From positions 1,550,001 to 1,614,000 of the forward strand of contig JAHLEZ010000001.1 in assembly GCA_020726505.1 (NCBI GenBank): 64,000 bases of DNA, read 5' to 3'. The notes under the pieces were generated by a model. That model did not search any database. It had not been told where the DNA came from and was given only the letters and a program-made list of their open reading frames with translations. Made by a program: the position numbers and the translations under genes. This document shows positions 12,501 through 25,506 of this stretch, piece by piece (the stretch's first letter is position 1; the number at the start of each line of letters is the position of its first letter). The DNA comes from Leptodontidium sp. MPI-SDFR-AT-0119 (taxonomy: Eukaryota; Ascomycota; Leotiomycetes; Helotiales; Leptodontidiaceae).

Positions 12501-15500
12501 CAAGCTGTACAGTAGGTATTTCCCCATCCAGCCTCAATTTCGAATGGCCGTTTGAGATGGATTACTTTTTAATATCGACGTCCCACTTTCGGTTACTACG
12601 GGCTGGCTGGCAGGTTCAAGCAAGGTTGGGACACACACACATCTGCATGCACACACAACATATGTAGTGGATTTCTTGATTGTGTGTGGTCTGGACATGG
12701 AGCCGCCGGAAAACAGACGGCCCGTGGAGAACGAGCGACAAAAACTCCTTACGAGGCCTTCATTTCCATTCATCACTCCGCTTTGCTTTTCTTTGCTGGA
12801 CGGAAGAAGGTTCTGACTTCTGGCTTCTGCTGCATCTCATCACATCTCATCACATTGCAGAACATCGCAGCACACCATACCCTGAAGCAGCCACGCCGTC
12901 CAGAAGAGAGAGAATCGCTGCAGTGCAGTGCGGTGCAGTGGCACGGCCAGAATCGAGCCGCTCAAAGAGGTTACGGCTGCGGGTCTGCTCACTATAAAAT
13001 TCTTTGCATTTTGAGTATACATTCCGCACTTTGTAGATTGGATTGAAAATTAAAAACACTACAGTAGTGAGGGGTCAGTCGGAAAAGGGAAGGTCGGCAG
13101 TCTGGTTCAATCTTATTTTTGCATGTCTTCCCCTGCCTGCTACTGGAACTTCGTAAAGGGCGTGGCGGCGGTGGCTGATGGTTGAACGGTGAGGCGTAAA
13201 GTAAAGCACGGTTCAGCCCGGTGTCCATTCTTGGGGGAGAGTGCAGGGTAGAGCAGAGTATGATGGATGAATGTTGTTGTTGTTTTTTGTGGTGAATATT
13301 GGGGGAAGAGTGAGAGCTGGAATCAATGAGAAGTTGATGATAGCAAAAACGAGGAGGGGTTGTGGTGGTAGTGTCCGGCAAGCATACCTAAGGTACTGTG
13401 CTGTACAGAGTCGTATGTACAGCAGTTGAGTGTGTGATGGTGGATGGGCGATTAGATGGGATCGATCTAACGATAAGAACAACATGCCTGTCTGCGAATG
13501 GAGTGGCCCGCCCTTGTGGCCGGCCCCTATTCTTAGCGAAGCTGAGATGGTGCCACTGCCACGAGGCTCTGGTGGATTTTCAGTCGCAGGCAGGGGATGG
13601 GGGCGGGCCTCTTCAGCAGGCCAGCAACCAGGCCAGCCCCAGCCTAGCCCCTTGCAATATTATGATTATCATATTGAGCAAGGACTGCAGGACCATCAAA
13701 CTCATCATCCATCACCATCCACCCATCATGATCCAGAATTCAATAGCGTAGCGTCCAATAATCGTCCAGGACCCGCCTTCCCCTCCTGCTGATGGCGGCG
13801 GGAAATTGACTGGTAGGCACCATGCTCGAGCCATCCCTCCCTGGAGCTTGACTGTGGCTGTCTTGCTGTCTTGTCCGTCTGTCTCTTTGTTGTCTGTTGT
13901 TGGGATAGCAAGGGAAGGGAAAGGAATTCCCCCACCCCATGTCCATACCTATCCATATCCACATCCCCAATCAAGATCTATTTCCATGTGTTGCGCTGAG
14001 CGACTGGACGGACTGGGCGCGCTTTCGCTTCTATCCGAGGCACCGAACGAACCGTACCCTACCGTACCGTGTTATCCTTACCATCTGATGATTTGTACGG
14101 GGCGGTTCTGCCCGCACTGTGCATTTGCCCCTCAGCACGCGCTTTCTGCTGTTCCAGATAGAAATGCGATTGAATATGACATTCTTCATACGGCATTCTC
14201 GTCCGGTGTCGTATTGCTTGGGCTTGGGTCGTCCTTGAGGTTGACGCTGGTTCCTGGCTAGCAGGCATGGAAACTTTCTTGAGCCAAATCTAATTGCGCT
14301 GGTAAGCTTACTAGTGAAGAGATGAAGCAGTCAGTACGTACAGAGATACGGTATTGTATCAATCTTCAGATGCACCGACTTTCGCGCTCGCAAACCGTCC
14401 AATGACCGGCCAAGGAGCTTTTCCGGAGAGCATATCAACCCCGCCCCATGAATAAAATGCAGGACAAGGCTCTTTCGAAATAGAGTGCTCGCCAACCTCA
14501 TGTTCTGACTCGGTCCCCAGTCGAATGCATGAATAACGCCCCAAGCTCTGGCCGCTTGCGTTACTCAGATAGGAATGGCATGCATGATGATGCTACAGAC
14601 TCCATCACTCTTCCTGGCGGATATCAGACGACTTAAGAAAACTTAAACCGATAATGCCTGGACAAACGTGGAAATGGAGATGATGAGGCTTAGTTTTAAT
14701 TGTCCGCGCCCGCGCCGCCGCCGCTTGTTCCTGGTCGATGGCGACTGTCGATATGCTCTGCAAATCGAGCAAAATTAGACGAACTATTGACAGGGCTATT
14801 TGCACAGGGCCCACCATCTTATGCTTTTTTGAAGGTGACGATCGTGATGTTATTCTGTATGATCTTTACTGACTACGACAGTTTGTGTCGTGGAACGAGA
14901 GAGAGTTCGGTTAGTCGCCGTAACTTCGTAAGTGGTGATGGGCTCATTTGGTTTGGCTACCGATTCACGAAAGTTAGAGGCTCAAGCGCCGCGGCCGTCA
15001 GCGTGATCGTCCCGGTGCGAAACCGTCTGAAGTATTTCATACAGGAGTTTGGAGTTTGAAGTTTGCGGTTTGAAGTTCGGAGTTTGGATCGCTCGCCACG
15101 CCACGTACTACTTTACGACAGTCCATACTTCTGGTGCAGCGCACAGAACAATACTCTAGAGTTCGGCTGTCGCGACATCTAATCTTCCAGAAGGACAACA
15201 AGGCCTCAAGCTAGAAACGGCTTTTCGGCGCTCCGCATTCTCAAAGTTAAAGGACTCGGCTAGTTCAGATTGGGACCTGTCAGTGGACCATATGCCTGGG
15301 CCGCAGTGGGCCGAAGCACGATGGCGTTCCTGGAGGCGGGAGCAGAGCTGGAAGTGTGGTTTGAGTTTGAGTTTGGCTTTGGCTTTGGAACAGTCGTTAG
15401 GTTGCCGGTCGTCGCTCGTTAGTCGTTAGGTAGTCGTTGGTCGCTGGCTCGCTGCCGGTGTCAATGACGCGCTGTCCACCTAGGTACAGCAGGCTCGAGC

Positions 15501-15844
15501 AAATTGCAGGCCATCCCCAGGGATAGCCGTCCTTGTCACCGGGCTTGGGATGTTGGAGTAGTGCTGCAAAGAAAACTCAAAATTGTCTAGGCTAGATGAC
15601 TAGCAGGTGCCTAGGTAGGCAATTTATGGAGTAGCAATACTCCGTAAAGGAAAGGAAATATCGGAGACCAGGCCAGGCGTCGGGCAATAGGCGCATTGTC
15701 ACGAAAGTGATGCGATCTGATCAGCAGCAACTCTTCATGCGCATCGTGGCACTTGTGCAACTGGCTGAAAGAAAAGGTGGGGGAGCGTGGAGCGCAGAAC
15801 ATCGAGAGCTATTTTGAGAGTCGTTCATGTAGGTACTCGAGTAT

Positions 15845-15868
15845 TGACTGACTGACTGACTGACTGAC
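15845..15868. repeat. (TGAC)6 microsatellite
   Basis: Six perfect TGAC units, followed by a degenerate continuation (CGACTTACTG). It lies within the large gene-free region. Confidence 0.9.
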
Positions 15869-18185
15869 CGACTTACTGGCTGCTGATTGACGCAGCCAGT
15901 CAGCTGAAGAGATGCCCCAACAGAGACTTAGTGGCAACGGGGGTCTCACATTGGGAGCTTGACCCGGCCTGGTCTGGCCTGGTTCGGGCTGTCATGCCAT
16001 GCCATGCAAAAGCGATGCGTGGAGTGTATCTTGCAGCAGTTCTGCTGTTCGCCGACCGAGCTGCATGTGAGGAGCAGGTGGAGGGGAGGGGAGTGGAGGG
16101 ACCACCGCCGGAGCAGAGATGGGACGAATCGTGGGTGTGGATTCAAGGTCCATGTCTGGGATGATCGATGGATGTCGTTTTGTGGCGTCTGCCGTGGTTG
16201 CCGAGGGCCGCTGGTGGTGTGGTGAGAAGGGAGGGATAAATAGATTAGAGTACTGTACTGTACAGTATTGTAGAGGACGGAGAGCAGGTCAACCGCACGA
16301 TCGCTGCAGGTCTTCAGGACTTACTTGCTCAGAGAGATTGGACAAGGGTTGCGGCGACTGGTTGGCCGTGGCATGGTTGGACGTGGTGTTGCATGGCACT
16401 TGGAGCACTCTACTTTGGAGTTGGCTGGGGACCAAAGAAGACTGAACCACGCTCGTAATTAATTACTCCGTATACACACAGAGACTTCAAAAGTTCGAGG
16501 CTAGGATCCCGAAAAGTCAATCTGGCTGGGTGAGAAGAGAGGAGAGGAGTTCGTTAGAGCGGGCCTTCCTGCGGGCTGCAGCTGTCCGCGACCCTACAGC
16601 AACTACCTAAGCACAGATGCACGACTCCCTACCTGCCTGCATACTCCATACAGTACATGCATGTGCCCGTTTTGATGCTTACTCGTTCGTACGTCTTGGG
16701 ATCGTACACTGCAGATTCGGGATGGTCAGGGTCAAGCAAGGTAAGGGAGATCAAGATTCATGATCGCCGTGAGGGAGGGTCGGACTATTGTTTGGCCATT
16801 GCTGTGGATACACCGACCGATACAGTAGATGGAAAGACTCATAACCGTGACCACCCACCGTGTCCGGAGAGGAGCTGGTCCGGGGGCAGATGAAGGGTAG
16901 AAGATGGATAGATGGAGTGTTGGTTGTCGGTGGCGGAGGTCTATGATAGGTCTATTGGAGGTAGTTGGCCATGGCGGCGAGCTGGTGTGAAGCCGCTGAT
17001 TGATGGGTAAATTATTGTTGACGATGCTTCCCTTCACTTCACCTCATGGCCAGCGTACCATCGACCCGCGGTAGAGATTGTATCGTGAAGCGATATTGTA
17101 AGATTGTAGGTACTGTAATGTAATAGTGATTGCAATCATGTCGCATTTGGGTGCGTGAGCTCGTAATCAAGGAAGAGCGGCAGCAAAAGAAGGGTCCTGG
17201 TCACTCGGCGACTGATGAGGCAAGACAGGCAAGACAGGCAAGAAAGACATACATGACTGGGTGCGCTAGGAACAACCCAACCCCGCGGTGGGTTGCTTGG
17301 ACTAACCAACTAACTTGATTGACGTGTGTGGGTAAGAGTTCGTTGGTAGGGTAGGGTATGGTGGGCAGGGTGGGTAGGTAGTTTTGGCAGTAGGTAGTTC
17401 CCGTCGGATGTCGAAGAAGACAAGACGGACCAGCACGGCAATAATCCAAGAACAGAACAGAACAGAGCAGAGACCCAGATCAGAGACGAGAGCCGCGGCA
17501 GGTGAGCGAATCGAGGTGGGAGGAAATGAGCAGGCCAGCACTAGGTTTGATGGGCAGGAAGGATGCTTATAAACTCCGAGGCGCGTAGGCGGGATGGAGG
17601 GGAACGGAATAGACGACGATGGTCCTGCGTAATATGGCCTGTGCCCGATGCGGAAGTCCAGATGAACCGGAATGGGGGGGGAAGGGGGTTCGAAGACCGG
17701 GAATGGGGTGAGGCGTGTCAGAGGTTGAGGGACTTTGATCACCGGCTGGCTGTGCGTGCTGGCCGTGCTTTGCGTGGAAGCGATGGAGTCCTGGTCGTTG
17801 GGATGGATGGATAGATGGATGGATGGGTTTGGATGAGATGAGATGAAGTGGACGGAGGAAGTGAGTGAGGTGAGATGCGATGAAGAGAAGGGATGGGCGG
17901 ATGAGTGGGAGGGTGATTGGAGAGCATACTTACTCGGTAGTAAAAAAAACACCAGGGAAAGGCAAGTCGTTACTAGAGAGTAAAGCAAAGCAGAGCAGAG
18001 CAATTCAAGTCCAATCCCATCCAATCCAACCCAACCCAATCCCATCCGGTCAAGTCATATCCAAAACGGCAAGACCCTGGATCAGTCCCCCATCCCATCT
18101 CGCCTAGAAGGAGGCATCGCATCATGGGTAAGGTACGGCATATAGCCCGCGCCAACAATAATACCTGGCACTGGCACTGACTGGC

Positions 18186-18210
18186 CTTACCTTACCTTAC
18201 CTTACCTTAC
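18186..18210. repeat. (CTTAC)5 microsatellite
   Basis: Five perfect CTTAC units continued by CCTACCC. At 18255-18280 there is also a short ATTGC/ATTAC pentamer array. Both lie in the CT-rich approach to the zinc-cluster regulator gene. Confidence 0.9.
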
Positions 18211-18510
18211 CCTACCCGTACCTTTCAATCTACCAGGTACAGTACTCTATCTTTATTGCATTGCATTGCATTACATTACATTGTCCCCAGAGATGGTGGA
18301 TCTGCCGTCATTTCGCCAGCCCAGCGGTAGTCCGAGCGATCACATCAAAAGTGTGTGTGTTGATACATCCATCCATCCATTATGGGAAAGGGAAGCCTTG
18401 CCCCGGCCCAGCCTTGTTCCTAGTTGGCCGAGGGCCTCGAGTATTTACTTCTACAGCTCCCCCGGCCTCCTCGTCGTCGTTGGACTGGATTGGAGTACTT
18501 ACTCACTCGC

Positions 18511-18530
18511 AGTCAGTCAGTCAGTCAGTC
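18511..18530. repeat. (AGTC)5 microsatellite
   Basis: Five perfect AGTC units in the presumed upstream region of the zinc-cluster gene. Confidence 0.85.
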
Positions 18531-20105
18531 CATCTCGGTGTCGACTCTCCCTCCCCCTCCCTCCCCTCTCGCCATCGGCTCTTCTTCTATATACTCGTAC
18601 TCGTACCTGGGCAGCTTCCGGTACTTGTACCTGTATTCGAAGCGAGGAGCTTCGAGTCGACTCTTCCAGCTCGTCCAATCGACAGACCAGTCAGTCAGTC
18701 CTTCTTGAACGACAGGGATCTAGATATAGACTCACCCACTCGACTTCGCCAACGGTCGTTGACATCGATATCAGCTCAGCCCAGCATATCTCGGAAGCAC
18801 TTCCTGCGGAGATTATTCACAGCATCGATTTCTCGGATCGAATCATACATCACCCACCCCGCTGCACGCGAGGAAAAAAAGGTACGCGCTCCCAGCTTCA
18901 TCAGTCCAATCCCGTACATCGAGCACATATTTTGGCGTCAGCATTTGAATTTGCATTTGCGATTGGACCCACCGACACATCCTGTGCTCCCAGGAGCCAG
19001 GCAGAGCATAGTCTGGCATGGTATGGCAGGAGGACATGGGCAAGTGTCCTATTACCGTTTCCACCCGCCTTCGAGCTTAGCCAGGTACCACCAACGCCTA
19101 CAGCATGCCGTCCAACCGAGCCGCACATTGCATTGCATTCCACTCCAACAGGGCAACAATCTAGTGGGGAGTCTCCTGGGCGACAGCAAATATTACTCCT
19201 TGGGGATATACAGTTGGTTGAACAGAGAGGAGGGTACATGGATACGTCAAGGCCGGGCTAGAATACGGAAGGATCTGGACCGAACTTCTGCAGGAAGACA
19301 AGACAAGACAACAACACGACGAATTCGACAAGCCCATGCGGTACCTTCAAAGCCAATATCCATCGACTACTGAATCGGCATCAACGTTTCTCCAGTTGCG
19401 TTCCAGATGACGTCCCCGAACTTTCTCACTCTAGGCTGCTCGCTGCAGTGGATCTGGGTTCAGAACGACTCCCTCCCATCAGGAATCTCAGGATACGATA
19501 TACTGCACATCTATCTCCATGCCATGCCTTGCCTGCTCTGCTCGACGGTTCATTTTTCTGCCTCTCTCTCCCCCATACTGTCTGTGCCTGCGCCACACAA
19601 GAAAGAAGCTCCGCTGGCTGCAGTTGCAGTTGCACTTGCAGTTGCAGTTCCATACCCGTACCAGCGAGTCTGAATCTCGGAGACCTAACTAAAGTTTAAC
19701 AGGGGGTCGCGGGTTAAGTCCTTAAGATCAACGACACATCACATCGGTGCAGTCGACGGCGAGCACGTCCGGGCACACCCTGCCCACACCCTCCCTGTCC
19801 CTGGGGCTGTTGACCCTGCCCTGCCCTGCCCTGTCCAGCACCCACACCCTGATCCTGACCCTGGCACTCGACCCTGGCGCAGTCCCCTGCCCTGCTGTAC
19901 TCCACCACCATCGCCCCCTGCACGCCAGCTTGACTAGCAGACATTCCTATCCCAGGAGCGACGCTTCCACCCCTAACACCCTGCTACTTTAGCTTCCAGT
20001 CAGAAACCGCACTGCACGAACGCCCGCTTCACCATCAAAGACAAGACAGACGCCAAAGCTAAAGAAAAAGACCAGCCGAAAAGAAAAAAGGCAACTCAAG
20101 TGTCA

Positions 20106-20125
20106 ACTCGACTCGACTCGACTCG
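20106..20125. repeat. (ACTCG)4 microsatellite
   Basis: Four perfect ACTCG units in the presumed leader. An ACC/CAC triplet run follows at about 20194-20213. Confidence 0.85.
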
Positions 20126-21511
20126 ACACATTTCGGATCCCAGCTGTTCCCTAGCGCACCCTAGGGTTCCCAGACTTGACAACGGCTGTCTATCACCACC
20201 ACCACCACCACCACTCACTCCTACAACACTCGCTGGAGTGCCAGTAGTAAGTCACTTCAGACTGGACTACGTCTACTCTCGCTGAGCCTTACTACAACAG
20301 GTACGTACCTTGCTTGACTGCTTTGCTCTGCTTTGCCTTCTCGGTCTATTTACTCCCCCTCTCCCCGCCGCTCTGCTCTGCTCTGGTCCCCTCCCTTCTC
20401 TTCCCAACTGCCACCCGCTATTATTAACGGCGGCTTGCTTGACACCCACCTCCACATCCACATCGACATCCACCCTTCAGCTAGGCCTTGCTTGACCTGG
20501 ACCCTTCCTTACCCAGCTAAACCCGTTGCAGCTGCCGCGCTTCATATCTTGTTGTCCACCACCACTCATTCACTCACTCAAGTCACTCACTCGACTTCGC
20601 ACTACTTTCAACCTTCCACTCCTTTTGCAGCCGCGTCCAAATCTGCTCTGTACGCTGTTGATGGCCCTTGCCCTTGGCAAGCCATACCTTATCGATACCT
20701 TGTCCTTGCGAGCCACCCCCTACCACATTGTCGCCTGCACACAAGGTACCCACCCTCAAGTCCAACATAACCTAATTCTTTCCCGAGCAGAGCCACATTT
20801 TAACATTCCGTCCTCCTCCTTCCCATTCATTATTCCAGATCACCGACTCCTTGGAACTTTTACTCACTATTTATCGTTTCCCGTACAGCCTTCAGACATC
20901 TCACCCAAACACAACACGAATAATCCCCAGTCACCCCTCCTTTGACGACTATCACGGCCCACGACCAGAGAAATTGCATCCTCTCCACGATCAAGTAATC
21001 AACACAATTTGCATAGTCGAACAGGCCTCTGTAGGCACTGTCTTCCCATCACCACATCGTTTCTGCGAATATTTCATATCTGCCTTGCAGCTCCAAATTT
21101 TCCATTGGCCCGATTGGAATCTCCGAGTCTCAATTCCCATCTTCCAGGCATCCCAACCTGGTTGCTATCCCAGGCCATACAACTCCACAGCAATTCCAAC
21201 CTTGGCCGACCTCTTGCCATTAGCAGAGACCAGGTTTCCAAAGTCAGTGGCTGGATTGAGATCCCAAACTGTTGGACGTTGTGCTGAAAAAAAAAAAAGC
21301 AGGGCGAGACAGGACGAAAAAAATCGCAAATCAAATTCGAACATCTTGGGAATTGGTCGCATCACCCACCACCTCCCCAGGTTATGCTGATTTCCTGTAA
21401 AGAAATCACCCATCGAATCACAAGGAATACTTCACCCAGCGCCTGGACGTGTACGACGCTGGAGTCAAGTTTCTCGAAACGGCAGCGCAACCACTAAGCT
21501 CCATATTTTCC

Positions 21512-24500
21512 ATGCAATCCCCAACACCTCGTCGCGACAATTCAAACATATCACTCGGCGAACGTCGAGGTAAATCAGACCTGGCGCGCTTTTCCATCGA
21601 TCTGAGTTGGGCCAGAGCGGCGTCCGACAGTGCTCGTTCAAGGGCATACCCCTCTCCGCCCATGTCAGGATCTCCGCCGCTTCCACCAAGACGAAACCCC
21701 GACTCCAGCGATCGTGGTCATGGAAGCTATGGGTCGGGTGGGCAGGACGTCTATCGGGGAATGCAAACACCTCAAATGGAGCAGCATATGGAGCAAAGAG
21801 GGCAACCCATGAGGGGCTATGTGCCTGAACAAGCTTCCTCGATGTCATATCCAGGACCATACAGGGCAGAACACATCCCCGGGGCGCCGATGCACTTCCA
21901 ACAACCTCTTCCACAATTACCACAGCAGCAGCATCAAATGCAAGGGTACCCACCACATCCGCAGCAGATACCACAGCCATTCTCGGCACCCGACAGACCA
22001 CCCATGAGGGAGCAGCCCGAATTTCAATCCCCAAAACAGCAGAGGAAAACCAAAGGCCATGTAGCTTCGGCATGTGTGCCTTGCAAGAGGGCTCATCTCA
22101 GGTGCGTTGCTCCTGTCTACAATCCGAACACGGGCTAACTTTATGCAGGTGTGATGGTATGTCTTGTCTCAGCTATGATCCCCACACTTATTGCTTTTTT
22201 CTTTTCCATGCAGAAGATGTCCGCATTGGTCCCTGATCGCGAGCGCGAATCAATACTTATTTTTTTCTTGCTGTGGCGCAGGCTCGTCTTGGTTAGAAAG
22301 TTCTACCACAACGTCCGTGCCTGGGTTATTGGCCATTGGGAATATCCGAGGGTGCAAAGCCCTCAAGACGATCTCGAATCGCAAATTTCCCGGCTGCATC
22401 TGCTGTTACCCCCGCGCAAGCGAGCACAAAATCCACTACGACAGACTGCAGCGCACTGTTTTGTCGATGCTCGGCACGCTTTTGTGCGCGTCCTACACGT
22501 CCACCCGACGTCAAGGAGATGATTTGCAGCGGCCATGGCGACAGCGGAAGATCGCTGAAGGGATCAGGGCTGTTGTCAAATCGGCTGTACTGCAGCGAAG
22601 TGCAGCGCTGGAAAGGGCGGGGTTGCGGCCCGATTGGCGGGTTCCCTTCCCACTGAGATCTTAGCGATGCTGTGCTGTGGCGTGCGTGCTTGGTGGGAGC
22701 AGTCAGTTGAGAGGCAAGCCCAGGCAGGTGCTGGTGGGATGCGCACGTTTTGCTTGTGTTAGATTTCCTCCGCATCCTATTTTTGGTTTACGCGACAAAA
22801 ACCAAGCATCCTGTACCAACAGCCACGCAGCTATCCCATTTCCATTCCCATCGTCCTGGCCAGTGTTCGGGAAGCGAGGTGGGCGGGGTTGGGCTCTAAC
22901 TCTTTCCTTTGACCTCAAACCCGCGACAAGTAAGGTGTCTCCCGCGGTTTGCGCGAGATCGACTAGTGTCCAGATCTCTCGGGTTTCTGGGTTCTGGGCA
23001 CTGGGTTCCTGGGACTGCCCTGAATGTATGCTTCTGCACTACCCAGCTCGGTCACGGCTCAGCTGAACGTATGGCACGTACCTCGGTCGTTTCAAGTCGA
23101 CTTGAGCCCGAGTTCCTGCAATCAGATGAGCTGCCTGTCATCGGCATTCGTTATCCGCCTGCTTTTAAGAATTGGGATCATGAAAAGCGAGCAAGCGAGA
23201 TGGCGTTTTCGTCGGCGGTTTCGAATGTGTGATTTGCGACACTAGTGTGCCGCTGTCCATGAGCTGGGGAGATCGGCGGAGGCCTCCCCTTATTTGCGAA
23301 AACCTCATTCTTCAACTTCTGAGCACTCTCACGCCGTCTGATTCGATTCTCGCTGACTTTGTGATTGCAGCCCAACGACCTTGTTCCCGCTGTCTGAGCA
23401 ACGGGAAGGAAGACGCTTGCATCGATGTTCAGCACAAGAAAAGGGGTCGACCCCGATTACGAGATGAACGTGAATCTCGGTATGAGGTTGTTGGCCCTGG
23501 CTATCCTCCACCTGCTGACCCGTCCTTGAGACGGCCAATTTCTTTATATGCCTCCAGCGACCCCTCGCAATTCGGTCAAGATCCGCTTCAAAGATCCGGA
23601 TCTTATAGGGTACTGAAATCGCAAGGAGGACCGTTGGGCGGCGGTTCAATGGGGCCAAGATTTCTTGAACATGCCTCACCCGCAGATGCTAACATATATG
23701 GCGCACCCATGCCTCCAACTCCGAGAACGCTACCGTCACATGAGCCACCATGCGCATATCTCACAATGGAAATGCAGTTTTCCAAGACGACCCAGAGCTT
23801 TGGTGAGACAATCGGGGTCCAATCCATTCAATCAAGGAGACTGCAGGACGTTGTAAGCCCCAATGATCGAGAAAAGGTTGCACGACTGCAAAGAATCTTT
23901 GAGGATGAGCGTCGTGACAGGGAGCCAAATTATCTTCCTCCCATATATCTCGCCAAATTCGAAGAGGATCATGTTATCCAGACCGTCGGGTTTGGCCAGG
24001 AAGAGATCGGGATGGTGAGAACGGATCGACAAGAGATGTTCACATTCCAAGCGCCAGATGGTCAACAAAGAACTTTCCAGGTTCAGCTCGGTTTGGCGAA
24101 AAGAGACTCGACTTATTTCATCATTCTTCTGCTTGTGCTCCCAGCCACACCTCAGACCTTCCATCAACCCGCCTCCTCACCATATCTGCGAGAGTCGTAT
24201 TCACGAGACTCCCAATACGGATATCAAACTCTTCAGCAAGGGTATCAACAAACCCCAGGAGCATCGCCATTTGGGCCAAACCCAGGATTTGGAGATCCTC
24301 GCGGGGACATGACCGCCTACAGGGCGCCAGGTCCTCTTGGCCCTGGTATTCCACCATCCGCAAGTATGACGGGCTTCGCGCAGCCCCAACGGCCAGACTA
24401 TGCCCAAGGTCCAGGTCCCTATCAAACACCGCGCAGTGAACTCCCACAAGCCCAGACACAGGTACAGTCGCAACGCCCACATGACCTCCAGCTACCTCCG

Positions 24501-24617
24501 ATTCGGGGCCAACATGGGGAAGCTTCATCGGCTGATGCTATGCGACGGAGAGATGATCGGAGTGGTCGGGTGGATATCGGTGGCCTGCTCGAACAGCCAG
24601 GAAGAAGGGGTCCTTGA
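21512..24617 (+). CDS. Zn2Cys6 transcription factor with AT-hook-like motif and PAS-like region
   Basis: Fungal binuclear zinc-cluster DNA-binding regulator, nuclear. Model: exons 21512-22101, 22149-22156 (8-nt microexon) and 23371-24617, 1845 nt in all, 614 residues. The zinc cluster is assembled only by splicing: Cys188, 191 and 198 come from exon 1 plus the microexon, and Cys204, 207 and 216 from exon 3. Directly after it lies KKRGRPRL (222-229), an AT-hook-like RGRP core. Residues about 328-455 resemble the PAS-like region of other zinc-cluster regulators. The remainder is Pro/Gln/Gly-rich and disordered. The second intron (22157-23370, 1214 nt) is very long for a filamentous fungus. I chose ATG 21512 because it is the first ATG of the open frame, which only extends upstream through non-ATG codons. 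The target genes cannot be read from sequence. It resembles the gluconeogenic AcuK/Ert1 group in layout, but its zinc cluster differs. Confidence 0.85.
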
Positions 24618-24956
24618 TTCCATCAACGTCAAATTGCTGTCATCTTGCCACTATCCAGTGGCCTCACCACTTGCAACGTATAGCTCCTGTTTCTGGCAGT
24701 CGAGTCGCTGAGGGATTCGTTGCCCCTTACCGCCCGAAACGACGTCGGGCTCCGTTCCAGCACATATCGTCGTCCATTTCTTGTACTATATTCTAGCCTC
24801 GAGAAGCCGTCCGAATTTTCCTATCCCGTCAAGATACCACCATGTATATTAGTTTGCTGTTTTTTGTTTTCTGTTTCGATGTTTTGCTCTTGGGTTTTGC
24901 TGTATTTTTTGTCGCGGGGGCATAGCGCATCGCGTTGGCGTTTTTCTTCGCATTCG

Positions 24957-24960
<4 letters not shown>

Positions 24961-24992
<32 letters not shown>
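24961..24992. repeat. (AG)16 microsatellite
   Basis: Sixteen perfect AG dinucleotides downstream of the zinc-cluster gene, probably inside or just past its 3' UTR. Confidence 0.95.
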
Positions 24993-24996
<4 letters not shown>

Positions 24997-25469
24997 GGGA
25001 AGAACTCTTCTCGATCGGCGCAAGGGGGGCATTTGTGGCTCCATGTAAGATATATGAAGGAACGGGATCTGAGGGATGGGAGCGCATAGTAGTAGTGAAA
25101 GACGGGGGAGTGATGAAATAATCAATACATAAAGAACGATTGATGGAAGACGAAGAAGCAGATGATGAACCTGGGTTGTTGAAGTGTGCTCGTTTGCCAA
25201 CCCACCCACCCTTGTGACTTGTTTGTGTGGAAAGGTGGGTTTGGTTGTTCTTGGTTGGTTGGATGGATGGATGGATGGGTTTGGGTCGGAGAGTTTTTTC
25301 AGGACTAGACGCGGCAGCTAGCCTCCCATGTAATTTCGCGAAGTAGATTTGGAGCGGATATGTTCATGCGCTAAATTATATCAAGCTAGGTACCGTACCC
25401 ATCTCTGGTCTATGCGGGTGGGCAGGCGGGCGGGGGCGAACAAAAGCAAACGAAACAAATGGAAGTGGG

Positions 25470-25506
25470 AAGGGAAAGGAAAGGAAAGGGGAAAGGGGAA
25501 AGGGGA
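25470..25506. repeat. GGAAA-type purine repeat
   Basis: A run of GGAAA and GGGGAAA units, all purines on the plus strand. No coding capacity. Confidence 0.75.

Larger units (their letters stand above)
4061..18180. other. Gene-poor region downstream of Lon, simple-repeat rich
   Basis: No supportable gene in about 14 kb. The Lon 3' UTR probably occupies the first 200-300 bases. The rest is intergenic DNA with many short open frames of biased composition on both strands, poly-T and poly-A runs, short tandem repeats and recurring GTAC-centred motifs such as TAGGTACWGTA. The most protein-like fragment is on the minus strand at 14359-14544 (61 residues). It follows an AG acceptor-like site, but I could not link it to a start codon. 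I saw no tRNA. Non-coding transcripts cannot be excluded from sequence alone. Confidence 0.6.
18181..21511 (+). promoter_or_regulatory. Long pyrimidine-rich approach and probable 5' leader of the zinc-cluster gene
   Basis: The plus strand becomes strongly C/T-rich and keeps several frames open at once; such overlapping low-complexity frames are what biased composition produces. Many putative upstream ATGs occur. It probably contains the promoter and a long 5' UTR of the regulator that starts at 21512. No recognisable protein domain is encoded in any frame. Confidence 0.45.

Noticed and set aside
17302..18045. Minus-strand frame of 247 codons
   Set aside because: It runs through GGAT-type repeats and gives strings of Ser, His and Pro; no motif and poor start context.
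18261..19373. Two long overlapping plus-strand frames (370 and 331 codons)
   Set aside because: They overlap in different frames over CT-rich, repeat-bearing DNA; the translations are Ser/Pro/Arg-biased with no motif. Open frames follow from composition.
19680..19740. tRNA-like T-arm (GGGGTCGCGGGTTAAGTCC)
   Set aside because: No matching GGTTCGANTCC box, D-arm or acceptor stem can be formed around it.
21465..22073. Minus-strand frame of 202 codons opposite exon 1 of the regulator
   Set aside because: It is the antisense shadow of a well-supported exon.
22191..22775. Open frames on both strands between the zinc-cluster exons
   Set aside because: They lie inside the 1.2-kb intron required to assemble the zinc cluster, overlap each other on opposite strands and show no domain. 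An intronic gene cannot be excluded but is unsupported.
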